A stretch of 45,007 nt of DNA from Gracilaria vermiculophylla. Its lineage: Eukaryota > Rhodophyta > Florideophyceae > Gracilariales > Gracilariaceae. The stretch is taken from assembly GCA_019155205.2 (NCBI GenBank), contig JAHNZQ020000016.1, forward strand, positions 2,633,915 to 2,678,921, in the 5' to 3' direction. Both the position numbers and the translations under genes were made by a program. Each line of letters opens with the position of its first letter. The stretch's first letter is position 1. Positions 32,255 to 42,769 of the stretch are shown one piece after another. The notes below the pieces were generated by a model that was not told where the DNA came from, searched no databases, and was given only the letters and a program-made list of their open reading frames with translations.

Positions 32255-33880
32255 AGTTGTAGGCAGTGACCAGAACAGACTTCTCGAAATCGTCCTGAGA
32301 TCCGTTACATATATGTATGGAAAAAGCTGAGCGATACAGACCACACAAAGAATGTATGGACTGGAACGTAATAATGTACCGATGACTTCGTAAACAAACT
32401 CCCGGTCATAGGATCGAGGAATAATAACAGCCACCAGAAATAACGAGCCCTAAAGGCCTATGCATGTGCGGCTGATAATCTTTAATGTTACCCACTAGTT
32501 TTGCAGTAGCTTATTCATTTAGTTTCTCGTCATAGTACGAACGGCAAAAATTGTAAGCGGGACATTAGAAACGTATGCTACGGTGTGGTAAGCATGTGGG
32601 TAAGCTATTGAACGCCCATCATTAAAGTCAATAATGGCACACTGGTAGCATCAAATTATTGCCTGTCGAGTTGTGGGCAAGCTATAAAGACGAGCACACA
32701 AATTGTGAAGGGACAAAAACGTAGGGGTACACCGTAAAGAGTGTAAGTCGTTCCCAAAGGTTTAGTAGTAAGGACTGTAAGCCGGCACCATACGTGTGGA
32801 GCTGAGGATGCGGTATTTATAGCCTGTGTGGTGAGCTTAGTGTGATCAAGTTTGCTATGAGGATGGTGAGTTGTCAGGGATACATCGTAAAAAGTGTAAG
32901 GCGTTTCCCGGTGTTTAATAGAGAGTACTATAAGCCGTCAGCATACTTGTGAAGCTGAGGATGGCGTATTAATAGCTTGTGCTGTAAGTTCAACGTTTTT
33001 AAGTAGGGTATGAGGATGGTGATATGTCAGATTAGGGAGTTTATTGTAGTAACCATGCAGCACAGCTCAAGAGGAACATAGCAAAATAATTTGAAAAAAT
33101 AAAAAAGCAGAATAGGGCCCACGCCGTTAACACAAAATGATGTATATGGGGATAATGAGAGGTGTAGATGGCTTTCGTTGCTTTGGGCAATGGGATGATG
33201 CAGAATTTCACCAATACGACTAAGTGAGGCCCGTCCAGTAAGAACATTGAAGGCGTTGGGCTTAAGAAATGAAGGAGTGTGTGAGGATCATAAGTTGTCA
33301 TAGTCCTTACTTTAAAATATTGAGCAGTTGTTGACTTAGAGGGTTCAGGGGTTTAGGGCTAGAGGTTTAGGGTTAAGGGTTTATGGGTTTGGACTTAGGG
33401 TTTTAGGTTTTAAATGTTTAGGGTTAGGGGTTTAGAGTTTGGTGTTGGTGGTTGAGGGTGTGCAGCATCGCGCAGAGGGAAGAATTGGGGAGAGAGAGAG
33501 GGGGCTTAAGGACTTAGAGTCCTTATAAAGGGAAGACAGATCAGCACGGGAAGGTTGAGAGGAAACGCTGGAAGAGCGCTTTCGTGTTTATGACTCCTCA
33601 GTGCCTGTTTGTTGGGATAGGGAGGAGAAAAGAGACCGGAGGGAAGTCCCAGTCTCCCTTTAAAGGCCTTGAGATGCCTAGGACTTTCTACGTTATGTTT
33701 TCTTACTTGTTATTCACGAGAATCTTAATTCTACGAACTTCAATCCATTACACTTCAACCGTTGAGTTCGCGTTATTGCCACGCATTCTGTTTTTGATTT
33801 TTCCAAAATTCATTCCAGTATGACGTGTACACTTGAATTTGGCGGTTGCGCTGGACCCACTTGTTGGCACGGTGTGATTT
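32229..33880 (+). repeat. Subtelomere-type dispersed repeat, copy B
   Basis: Longer copy of the block at 1517-2560, same orientation. Between the shared ends it contains two further copies of a TAAA(G/A)(A/G)GTGTAAG(T/G)CG-type unit near 32735 and 32890, and an internal telomere-like tract (33337-33440). The tail matches 2100-2560 (AG-rich tract, GCCTGTTTGTTGGGAT, ATTTGGCGGTTGC). Confidence 0.75.
33337..33440 (+). repeat. Degenerate TTTAGGG-type telomere-like tract
   Basis: A run of GGGTTTAG-like units with single-base variants (GGGGTTTAGGGCTAGAGG, TTTAGGGTTAAGGG, GTTTAGGGTTAGGGG), interstitial within repeat copy B. Confidence 0.8.
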
Positions 33881-34027
33881 TTGTATTCTTGGGCGGCCTC
33901 GCGATGATTTGTAAGGCAACGCGCTGATGACGTGGCGAGCCACGTTGTGGCCCCGTATAAACAGGAGCGTTTGTGGCCACCTCTTTCGAATTCCTTAATG
34001 AGGGAGCTGACAGTCAATCCAATTCAT

Positions 34028-34163
34028 AGGGGTTTAGGGGTTAGGGGTTAGGGGTTTAGGGGTTAAAGCTTTAAGGGAGTTGGAGGTGTGCGGCGTCGCA
34101 GTGAGAGAGATAGGGGGTTTAAGGGAAGCCCTAGTAATATCCTTTGATATGAGGCAATGGTTT
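34028..34163 (+). repeat. Third, truncated telomere-like tract plus repeat and satellite start
   Basis: GGGGTTTAGGGGTTAGGGG units (34028-34065) are followed by GGAGGTGTGCGGCGTCGCA and AG-rich DNA as in copies A and B. The block then switches to ATATCCTTTGATATGAGGCA, the satellite unit of 4305, and runs into the N gap. Confidence 0.75.
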
Positions 34164-34263
34164 NNNNNNNNNNNNNNNNNNNNNNNNNNNNNNNNNNNNN
34201 NNNNNNNNNNNNNNNNNNNNNNNNNNNNNNNNNNNNNNNNNNNNNNNNNNNNNNNNNNNNNNN
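34164..34263. other. Assembly gap, 100 Ns
   Basis: Exactly 100 undetermined bases, a placeholder of probably unknown true size. The left side ends in satellite sequence that occurs in tandem elsewhere, so the gap likely reflects an unassembled repeat array. Confidence 0.95.
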
Positions 34264-35342
34264 TCAATGTCCGCCAAGATGCGGTTCAACAGCAGATGTC
34301 TGTAATTAATTTTCCAAGTCGCAATGATGCCCAGATCCATAGGCTGATGGATAGCAGTGCAGTTTGGCGGCAATGTCATGATTGTTACCTGCTCATTTAA
34401 ATCTTTCAAATCCGCTCCATGAGGACCACAATTGTCCATCAGCAAGGCAACGGGACGGGACGTCGTCTTCCTTATGAAGGGTAGAAACACATCGTAGAAC
34501 CACTTACGAAACGTTGAAGTGTCTGACCAGGCGTTTTTCTGATTGAAATACGGAACAGGAGGATGTCCAAGTCGGAAACACCGTGGGTTCTTAGATTTCC
34601 CAATGATGGCCATCTGTAATTTCTGAGTGCCGTCCGCATTGGCGCACACGTAAGCCGTTATGCGGTCCTTGCTCTTCATTGCCTTAGTCCCTCTCACCGT
34701 TTTTCTATCTTCCTCTTCGACAATGTAGGTCTTGCGTGGAAGAACCTTGTAGAAAAGACCAGTTTCATCAACGTTGTAGATGCAGTCCACGTCATAGGCG
34801 GACAGCCTTTCTCTCAATTGCGCCATTTCCTTTGCCACAAGAACGACGGAAGCACTGCCAGCTTCTCCGTGTAACGCGACCGATCGTAAGCTGTGGCGAT
34901 GTATAAACTTTTGCACCCATCCAATCGAAGCGCGAAAGGGCTTTAGCCTCATGTACTCATCACAATCTTTGTTTTCCATTTCATCGCAGAGGCGATTGCG
35001 TATCATCAGTGCTTTTTGTTGTAGTACTGATCGGGTAACTGGCATCTTCATCGGACGAGCAAGGTGAACAAAGTGGAACAATCGTTCTTCAATTATCGGA
35101 TATGCCGGTGGCCGCAGTGATTTCCGATGCAACGACAATGTGCTCGACTCCATTTGCTTTAGCAAAATTGGTGCTCTCTTCTTAAGGGCTGTGATGGTTC
35201 TTCGAGAAACAGAGAACTTCTGAATTACCACGGATGCTGTGTGTCCTGTGGACAACAGCCGTGACGCTTGGATTTGCTGCGCCACATTGAGCCGTGTACG
35301 TTTCGGCTTCTCAATGGTTTTGGATGTCGTGTTTGGTGACAT
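34264..35342 (-). CDS. Pogo/Tigger (CENP-B-like) transposase, 3-prime end lost in gap
   Basis: ATG 35342 opens 359 intact codons before the N gap. A psq-type helix-turn-helix (residues 15-55, QIQASRLLSTGHTASVVIQK) is followed by a CENP-B HTH region (85-165, GWVQKFIHRHSLRS). The DDE_1 catalytic core is complete: Asp192 in YNVDETGLFYKVLPRKTY, Asp303 in LMDNCGPHG and Asp336 in PPNCTAIHQPMDLG (a DDD triad with 32 residues between the last two). No internal stop is seen, so it may be a recent or domesticated copy. No terminal inverted repeat was found on the 5-prime side (35343-35581). Confidence 0.85.
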
Positions 35343-35581
35343 CGGGAGAGTTGACGCTTTTCTGCTAGTTATGTAGTGTGGGCTCGAGAGATATGCGGGG
35401 AAAGAGCATTTATGGCTTGATCAGAGTACTGGGGCCCGTTTTTGCAAGTTACTTGCGCGCCAAATGCGTTTTGTTTCGATGCTTCCCAAATCCCTCCAAA
35501 ACTGTGCCAACGGTCCTGGGGTAGCGATATATAGAAGTTGGCACTAATCAAACGAGCACTATATCGTGACCTCCCTGTATG

Positions 35582-36130
35582 CTAAAGCGATTCAAAATGT
35601 TGGCTAACGGCTTTCTGATACTCTCGGCTCTTGCGCCGAAGTGCATCTTTTCTTCTTGATAGATTAGTTGGATCACATCCAAGCAGGGCTTTCCATATTG
35701 GTGCTCGCATATCATTCGCAAGGCCTTCCCAAGCGAGCTTTCTTACGGCTTCAATGTTCATGGTAGGTTGTGCTAGCAGTTGTTACATCTTCTCCGAGCT
35801 ATAAAAAGATGATGAAGAACTCGAGCTCACAGTTGGAGCGGTTTTCTGTTTCACATTCTCGAAGTCTGTTTGTATGGGATGGCTGTTCTCTTCCACAACT
35901 GATTTGGAGGTTCTTGACCCATTCTTCGATACCAGTGAGGATTGTGATGAATTTGCGGCAGAATTACGAGAAGATGCGTTAGCAGCTGTGGTCCTCTCTT
36001 TGTAACGCCTTTCCTGTTCGTGCGTAGCCTTTAAAATCGATGTCCAATCTACGGGCTTTCATACTCGAACTACCCCACCAGGAAGCAGGCCGTCGGAGTC
36101 GCCGAAGACAGTTGCATTCTCGTCTGTCAT
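35582..36130 (-). pseudogene. TBC1D22-like Rab-GAP, N-terminal fragment with two in-frame stops
   Basis: ATG 36130 starts a 183-codon frame broken by TGA 36059-36061 and TAA 35783-35785 and ending at TAG 35582. After a Ser-rich N-terminus with VDWTSILKATHEQERRYKER it shows the conserved entry to the TBC domain. This reads QLLAQPTMNIEAVRKLAWEG, then MRAPIWKALLGCDPTNLSRR and KSREYQKAVSQHF, close to TBC1D22 proteins (LRKLSWSGIP..VRP.TWKLL). The catalytic Arg and Gln fingers would lie further on and are absent. Homology stops at about 35590, next to the pogo-like element. A Rab GTPase-activating role is known for the family; this copy cannot perform it. Confidence 0.75.
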
Positions 36131-36342
36131 TTTGAGAACATCAAGTTTGAAGTTCACCGAAACAACCTGTTGTAATGATGGAAAAGCCCCAGCTTGTTTG
36201 TTTTGGATGTTACAACCGATCCAGTGAGAGACTATTGATCAGATATGTGTTTCAGAGCCAAACATCATAGATATCAAGCCAACTGGTCGATAAAGTAAAT
36301 GGTCCAATGCACGGAGACTGATTATGACTGCTTGCGCAGAAG

Positions 36343-37237
36343 GTGCGAAGATATTCGCGAGACGCAGAGATTGACTTGGAATTCGAAGCATTTCTCAAAA
36401 ACAAGGTTGAAATTTTATCAGGGCCTGCCACCGTAAATGGAAAGCCCCACCAGGACCAGGGTGAGACTCTGAGTTGGCTCCACAGAATTACAGAATTACC
36501 GAAGGGTACCTTCGGTAACTCCCTGCAAATTTCCGTGAGTGAAAGAGTGCGTTCACCCAACCTGCTTACGGCTGCCGTGGCACTTCCTCGGAGACGCCGA
36601 AGCATCGCAGTTCGACGTCACCACACCTACGCGTTCCTCTTCTAACTGTGAACCAGTTTGCAGCAGACTCGTATTCAATATGAATAGAAATCAAACAGAT
36701 TCTAGCCAGGCAGAACAACTTGGGAGCCGATTCTTAATCGACGCGTTCCAGCACGAAGAGCTACATTGGCTTTGGTCCGACGAGTGATTTCCCCGTTTTC
36801 TCCAAACTTCCGCTAATGAGGAACGTCAGGGAGAGCCTCAGAGCATTCAGTCTGATGGGATACGAAGCGACATGACTATTCCAGAGCTTCAATTCTTGGG
36901 TGTGCCTGTTTCCAGTGTGGTCATAGGTGAAAATTTTAACATGAATGTGTTTTCGAAAGAAGTAGAGTCAATCCTGGCAAACGAACACTCTAGGACTTTC
37001 GCGTTTGCGGTTTTTAAATTTGGTGCAGTCACTAAAACTATATCTCGTCTAACGCGGGCAATAAGAAGGTATATTCTTGACAACCCTCGCCATGACCAAG
37101 GTTTGTGCTTGGAAGAAGTCCAACATATGAAACGGATTTTGAGGCCACTATTGGGTCTTACTGAAACTGCTTTGTCCTCAATGTCGAGGGAATGGCAGCT
37201 CGCCGAGTGCTCATCACTTAAAAGTGAGCTTCCGTGA
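36343..37237 (+). pseudogene. Unidentified multi-part gene, one in-frame stop, probable introns
   Basis: A coding-like segment begins after a 3-prime splice-like site (TTGCGCAG, about 36340) and reads EIDLEFEAFLKNKVEILSG (36343-36534). It meets a GTGAGT donor at 36535. A CTAAC branch-like site and TTTGCAG acceptor lie at about 36643-36663. From about 36664 another phase is open to 37237, except for TGA 36785 (GAG-TGA-TTT). It contains FLIDAFQHEELHWLW and a helical C-terminal domain (IPELQFLGVPVSSVVIGENF ... LRPLLGLTETALSSM). Exon phases do not join cleanly, so the model is incomplete. Family unknown. Confidence 0.4.
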
Positions 37238-38375
37238 TCATGGGAACTTTTGTGAGTTGCTGCTGAGCGATTAAGAGAGTCCGTCTGAAACGATTCTGGC
37301 TTGTCTGTTGCCCATGGACACCTGGGGAAACGCCATGATAGAATGCTAGTCTACTTGGTGAGAGAACGTTTCCCTGAGCAGAAGCGCTCCACGCTAAGCA
37401 GTAATAGAAGAACGTACGAGTACCAGGATTAACGTCTTTTTCCACTTCATAAAATAATCCCGCAGAGACGTAGAGAAGACTGAAAAGGGAAAGGCCAACA
37501 CTTGCCAGGCGAGCTTGCGCGTTGGTCATCCATTCCATGAAGCCGCGACTAGCCTCAGTATCCATGAGCATTTGTTCCAGCCGTAAAATTCTTGTCAGGC
37601 GCAGGATTCTAACAAGCAGTAACTCAGACTGATCTGCAACTGCAAATCCAATAGGGACGATGGCGACGAAGTCAACAAGAATACCCCTGGTATGCAAAAA
37701 TCGCGGTGGAAGCCACTTCCCGTGCCAACGAGCAAAACAATCCATAAGAAACACAATGGAGACATTGTTTTCATAGTTTGTGAAGGCTTGATGCTACAAG
37801 GGACCCACGTTCAAATTCTGAAGCGCAAACGCCAGGCAGTTGAGTACCACTAAGAGCGCTATGATGCCATCAGTGGCGGGGTGATCGAGAACAAAATCGA
37901 GCTCATGTGCGAAAGAAAGAAGTCCTGGTGGAAACAAGTCTCGCAGCGTGGGTGTCTCCAGGGGCAAAAAGACCTGAGTTTGCTCTGGTGAGGGCGGAAT
38001 ACGTGGCGGTTGAATCGGGCTGTCGACGTCGCTCTTGGTCGATTAGGGGTGGTACGAGCGAAAGGAACGGTTCTGCGAAGCGTTGATGGAAGCTTTGAGG
38101 AGGGAAAGAAACGGAGATGGACAGGAACCAGTGACAGGAAGCTGGCCGGCCGGGACACGCCGCCGGTAAACGCGAACATCACGTGGTGGGAACTCGCGCC
38201 GGTGGGTTAGCGGTCGTAAGGCGGATGTGCTCGCCGATGGTTGCGGGCGCGGGGGAAGTGAAGTGACTGCACATCCGACAGACACGGCGAGCGTGTTGAA
38301 GGATCGCGCGAAACTGGACGTGAGGCGGCGCGGAGATTTGGTGTAACAACAACAACCACGAATTGAGCGCATCAC
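37218..38375 (-). pseudogene. Voltage-gated ion channel (S1-S5), no pore filter, two in-frame stops
   Basis: A single phase from ATG 38375 to 37218 is broken by TAA 38043 and TAG 37794. After an Arg/Ser/Pro-rich N-terminus come S1 (DGIIALLVVLNCLAFALQ, about 37870-37815), S2 (NNVSIVFLMDCFARW), S3 (GILVDFVAIVPIGFAV), the S4 voltage sensor (LLLVRILRLTRILRLEQM, Arg every third residue) and S5 (LASVGLSLFSLLYVSAGLFYEVE). A K+ channel would then show TVGYGD. None appears in any phase before the gene meets the converging gene ending at 37237. The pore and C-terminus are therefore lost. It shares a possible bidirectional promoter (38376-38582) with PAN2. Confidence 0.75.
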
Positions 38376-38582
38376 GGCGCGCGCGCTTGCGCGCGCTCAC
38401 ACGATGCCACGCGCCACTGTGCAAAACAGCTGCTGCGAAATTGTTGTAGAGATCTTGAGCAAGAGCGACGAGCCGTAGAGTATCAACGCCTTCAATGGAC
38501 GCTCGGCTCACCCCGCGTTAGCGCCGCTTCCACAGCGCCTTTCCTCCTCGACCGAATCTCGCACCGACCATCTCATGGAGTA
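38376..38582. promoter_or_regulatory. Divergent intergenic region between channel and PAN2
   Basis: A 207-bp, GC-rich stretch with GCGCGCGCTTGCGCGCGC near 38379-38396 separates two divergently oriented starts (38375 minus, 38583 plus). A bidirectional promoter is inferred. No TATA box seen. Confidence 0.4.
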
Positions 38583-41114
38583 ATGAATTCTCACTTTGTG
38601 CTCTCCGGGTCGCCGTCCGCCAATGAGGCGCAGGCGCCTCCCATGTACTCCGAGCCCGACCACTACTACTGTGACCGCGACGCCGAACATATGCCTCCCC
38701 ACGGCTAGTATGAACACAATTGCACGCAGGTTGGCCGTCCCAGTTCGCACACAGACCCTATCCGCGCCCTTGCCTGCGACCCGCTCAAGGAACTCATATG
38801 GGTCGCCTCCGCCTCCGGCATGCTACATGCCCCCCGTGCACAGGACATGGCGCGCATGGTCTCCGCGTACATCGGTGAGCCCTCTTCCGACCATCCAATC
38901 ACGGTGATGTGCGAGATGTCGTTGTGTGCAGCACATCTGTGCTGGCCACAGTAAGCTACGGACTGGCTATCGTCAAGCGTGGTGGCGTATTTTCGGCTTC
39001 CGTTCGTGCACACACCATAAGGAATGCAAAGGCGTTAGCATTGAACCCAATCAGCGACGAGGTGAGTCTCGAATGTTGGCTGTCGTCGACCTACAGCAGC
39101 AGCGAATTCTGAGACAAGCTACCTTACGCGGTGCAACTGGTGTCACAGCGCCTGTGTGGGCTGCTCCGCAAGGCGCGTCCAGCCTCGCTGTTTTCTCCAC
39201 GTCAACAGGTCGCCTCTCGTTATGTGATCCCTCCTCTATGCGTGAGGTGAATGCGATTGCTGCCTTTGCTGGCGCTATCACTTCAATCGCCACCAGTGGG
39301 TACTATTTGGCTGCAACGGCACTTGGAACGAGGGGAGAAATCCCCTTTCTGGAGCAAACCGTCAAGCTTTACGACATTCGCGCAGTTCAAAACCCCCTCC
39401 CATCTGTTCTCTTTTCCGCTCCTCCCATGTTTATTGCATTTGATCAAGCGACCTCGCAGCTGTACAATACTGACGGTGCTTTGTGGATGCTCTCTCCTCA
39501 CGGCGTAATGCAGCTTCTGGATATATCCACCGTCACCAATAGAGAACCGGCATATCCCTTGTGTGATGAGATCCATCTGGATAGGGGTCAGACGTGTTCA
39601 CCGCGATGGCCGTTTCGTCACAAGGACTTCTCGTTCTTGATGATTCCGGTGGGTTTGTCCACGAGTGGTCATCGTCCAATTCTGTCAGTTAGATTCGTCA
39701 TCAGAGCCCGTTTGGACCACATCCGTAAACCCGGAACCGCCAACCCCTTCGATCCACATGGATGATTTCATTAACTCGGACATTGGTGCTACAATTCCGA
39801 AGTGTGCCATGCCAGAGTTTGAATCCGAGTATCTGACAGAAGAACTGTTTAACTCTGTTGCAAATAAACCACAGCATCGAAAGCGGAGGAACTGAATGCA
39901 ACGCGAGTGTCCAAAGGTGTCGATACGACGCACGATTTGTACCCTCGCAAACCATTTGCTCGTTTTCCGTTGCCAATAAGTGACGAACTCCTCGATGTTG
40001 CTTAACAGCATACATACGTTTCCTAAGCTCAGGCGCTCCCGTCGTATGTTCGAAATTCTGAGAGTCAGGTCACCGGAAGCCACCGAAGTTAAGGACCGCA
40101 AATGGTAGATATCGCCTTAAGGGGGAGAGAAGATCCAGCTCACAGACGGGCACATCAAGCAGCAATGGTAACAGACTGGACCTGTCAAAACCAGCTGAGC
40201 CATCAAAGTACGTGGAAATGGATCTTGTGGCGTGGGAAAGCATAGAAGGCTTTGACTTTCTCAAATACAATACCAGTTCTCGCTTTTGCGGTCTCGAGAA
40301 TGCGTTACCAAATGTGTATGTAAACCCTGCAGTACAACCATTGTACTTTTGTCCTCCGGTGCGGACTGCGATTGGTAATCATTCTTGTCATCGAGATTGG
40401 TGTATATCATGCGAGCTTGGTTATCTTTTCCACATGTTCGACTTGGGCGGTGCTGGAATGGTATGTGAAGCTGGAAACTTTACAAAAGCATTTATGACTA
40501 TGGCAAATGCAGGAGCACTTGGTCTTATGAATGGGGCACATCCCCTACCTCTTTCGCAGAGGATTGAGAGTTTCACTCGCTACCTCCTCGAACAGTTGCA
40601 TAAGGATGAAGGCGTGGATGTTGAAAGTACGGTTCTTTCTGTATTTGGAGCAGAAACTCGGTCCCATGGGACATTCATGGCCAGCAAAACAGACTGGGAA
40701 AGAATGGCGAAACCGTTCCATCATTCTTTGATCTACAACGTTGCCAGGGATACTCCTTTCTGCAAGCTCCTGGAACATAGTCTCCATCGCAGAGGTGACG
40801 CAACACGTTCTTTTTGTGAAGCCAGTGGACTGTTTGAATCTATGACTGAGCACCATGAAGTAAGAAAAGTGTACAAAGTGTTGGAAAACTATCAACACAA
40901 AGTACGCAGAAACACGCGATGTAAATTTGAATATGTGTTCCAACAAAGCAGTCGGTTCGTTTATGATGATGTTCAAGTTACTCTCGGTAACGGTGGTGAC
41001 TTTGCGTTTGCAAATGGTCGCATGTGGAAGCTGTGGTTAACGCACTACAACATGACATTGACAGCACTGATCGTACTCACCACTCTACTCACCCGATGCT
41101 GGCGGCGGAAATGA
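38583..41114 (+). pseudogene. PAN2: PAN2 deadenylation subunit homologue, WD40 and UCH-like domains, exonuclease absent
   Basis: ATG 38583 starts the frame; TAG 38706 lies in it. WD40 blades follow: DPIRALACDPLKELIWVASA (about 38750), VRDVVVCSTSVLATVS, MLAVVDLQQQRILRQ, VKLYDIRAVQNPLPS and LLVLDDSGGFVHEWSSS. The pseudo-ubiquitin-hydrolase domain (40206-41114) is clear: GFDFLKYN, then GLENALPNVYVNPAVQPLYF and WCISCELGYLFHMFD, as in PAN2 proteins (CLSCELGFLFHMLD). The coding phase changes six times (about 38905, 39068, 39586, 39688, 39893 and 40003), each time by -1. The C-terminal DEDD exonuclease, which removes poly(A) in the PAN2-PAN3 complex, is not found before 41780. As read the gene cannot make a catalytic PAN2. 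Confidence 0.85.
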
Positions 41115-41780
41115 AGAAGTTAACGTCCCCTTCCCAAAGTGATTTCGTACGGTCAGCATCTACATGATAAAGAACGAATCGTGCGTCTAGATGGAAGCAG
41201 CGTGCGCCGTGCGCTGTTCCTTTTTTGTTTGTGTAGGAGCATAGAGAGGACTCGTGTAGATTGCGGCTGTGGTTGTTGAACATGACGCGGAGCTACTCAG
41301 CTGCTGTTTTGTATGGCGCTTGGATACGTAAGGCTACAAGAGGAATGCAGAAGCACTTAACATGCGAACGTCTAGCTGGCAAAGGGGGAGGAAGCACAGC
41401 ATGCAGTGACATCAGGTAGAGAAGGACACAGCATAGGCGAGACTTGCTCATCGGTTTGATACAGTGACAATGCTATGATGGCACGATGGCGGAATCTGGA
41501 AGCAGCTGAGGAGAATGCGGGTTGCGTGGCGGCTACTTCAAGCTGTATAATGTAGGAAAAGACGTGAGCAGTGCGCAACTGTCCAATACCACGAGAACGT
41601 TACGTCACATAACCCTAGGGCAAGTCTTGCGTTGGATTACGGCGGCGTATATTGTCGAACCCGCTTACAGACTGTCTTCAAAGATGTGATAAGGGCGCAG
41701 CGAGTGGCAAGCAGACAACTCTTAAAGATGGGTGTAATCTTCTACAAGGTTTTCTGTTAAGGTAATGAGATTCTCACATC
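41115..41780. other. No gene recognised
   Basis: I looked for the missing PAN2 exonuclease (D-x-E motif) in all three plus frames and did not see it. Nothing else is supported here. Confidence 0.4.
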
Positions 41781-42422
41781 ATGTGTGAAACTCCGAATTG
41801 CTCGTTCTGTCGCCAAAAGACTGATCACGTACTCCGCAACTGCCTGCCGGTCAAAGAGAAGATCTGCCGTCGTTGTTTCAGTGTCTATCAACACAAGGGG
41901 ATGCTTATCTACGTCAGTGCTGCATCTCCTCAAAATACAGCATCTTGGTCGTTTCACGCTTTTCCAGATTCAAGCAAGCATCGTATAGTCAGATTTCGCC
42001 GACGCAACGGGGATATTGCTTACGGCCGACCAGTGCCCGAAAAGATTGAATCGTTTCATAACCTTGAAGTTCCATCACCTGAAGTTATCCGTGGTGCAAC
42101 CAACCACAAAAGATCGCCGCATCTCAGTCCGCGAAATCCATTAATTGGTACCGGTTCTGCTTCGGAAACAGCTCCACTCTTTCCCCCTTTACCGGTTCTG
42201 CCAATATCGCTCTGCCCAAAGCAATTCGAAGACATGGGTGATGAATACATCGCTAGTTCGAAGGGTATATTCGAATATGTCAAGAAGCTTGAGGACGACA
42301 ATGAAAAGCTGAAACAAAAAGTTGAACATCTGAAGACTTTGCTCAAGTCTCAAGCCGAACTTGCGAAGAAGTCACTGAAAACATACACAGATCATATGGA
42401 TCAGGATAGAAGTAGTGAATAG
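41781..42422 (+). CDS. Zinc-knuckle-like and coiled-coil protein, 213 aa
   Basis: An intact frame from ATG 41781. The N-terminus holds a Cys/His cluster CSFCRQKTDHVLRNC (C-x2-C-x5-H-x4-C, close to a CCHC knuckle with one extra residue). A CRRC pair follows at about residue 31. A Pro/Ser-rich middle (90-140) precedes a predicted coiled coil (about 165-205, YVKKLEDDNEKLKQKVEHLK). A nucleic-acid-binding, oligomerising protein is plausible. I do not recognise the family. It is in good condition compared with its upstream neighbour PAN2. Confidence 0.7.
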   Translation: MCETPNCSFCRQKTDHVLRNCLPVKEKICRRCFSVYQHKGMLIYVSAASPQNTASWSFHAFPDSSKHRIVRFRRRNGDIAYGRPVPEKIESFHNLEVPSPEVIRGATNHKRSPHLSPRNPLIGTGSASETAPLFPPLPVLPISLCPKQFEDMGDEYIASSKGIFEYVKKLEDDNEKLKQKVEHLKTLLKSQAELAKKSLKTYTDHMDQDRSSE

Positions 42423-42769
42423 GCCAGGCCCTCTTCAGTACGGGCTTACGATGTTCATGTTGACAAAGAGTAAAGAAAACCGTTGATGAAATGCATCAAA
42501 ATTGGACTCCTCAAATTCCTCGTTGTCCACCAACGCCTCCGGCTGTTTGTCCGTGAGACGCCAGTTGACAGGGGTTGGAGTTGTTGGGTGGTTGGCTGAG
42601 ATTGAGTTGGAGGTTGTGGTTGATGTGACACAGAGATGGGGTCAGGCGGTGGCACTGACTGCCAATCCTGAGTTACGTTTGCACAGCGGGATAGTATGGC
42701 GTATGAGCGACGCAGCCGTCGCCCACAAACAAGTGCCAGTCAACACTTCCTGAATTCACGTCTCCTCGC
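42423..42769. other. Convergent intergenic region
   Basis: Lies between the convergent ends of the zinc-knuckle gene and the armadillo-like gene. Gln/Pro-rich short frames on minus (42455-42655) are not convincing. Confidence 0.35.

Noticed and set aside
33337..34065. A true chromosome end
   Set aside because: The telomere-like units are degenerate, short and interstitial, with unique genes on the far side.
6718..38708. Non-standard nuclear code (stops read as sense)
   Set aside because: All three stops appear inside frames, and they align with Gln, Arg and Trp in family consensus, so no single reassignment fits. Their density (one per 100-400 codons) is far below that of reassigned codons, and several genes have none.
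39068..39103. A 35-nt intron (GTGAGT...CTACAG) in PAN2
   Set aside because: The sequence between the sites encodes MLAVVDLQ, which fits a WD40 strand, so it is coding and a frame change explains the break better.
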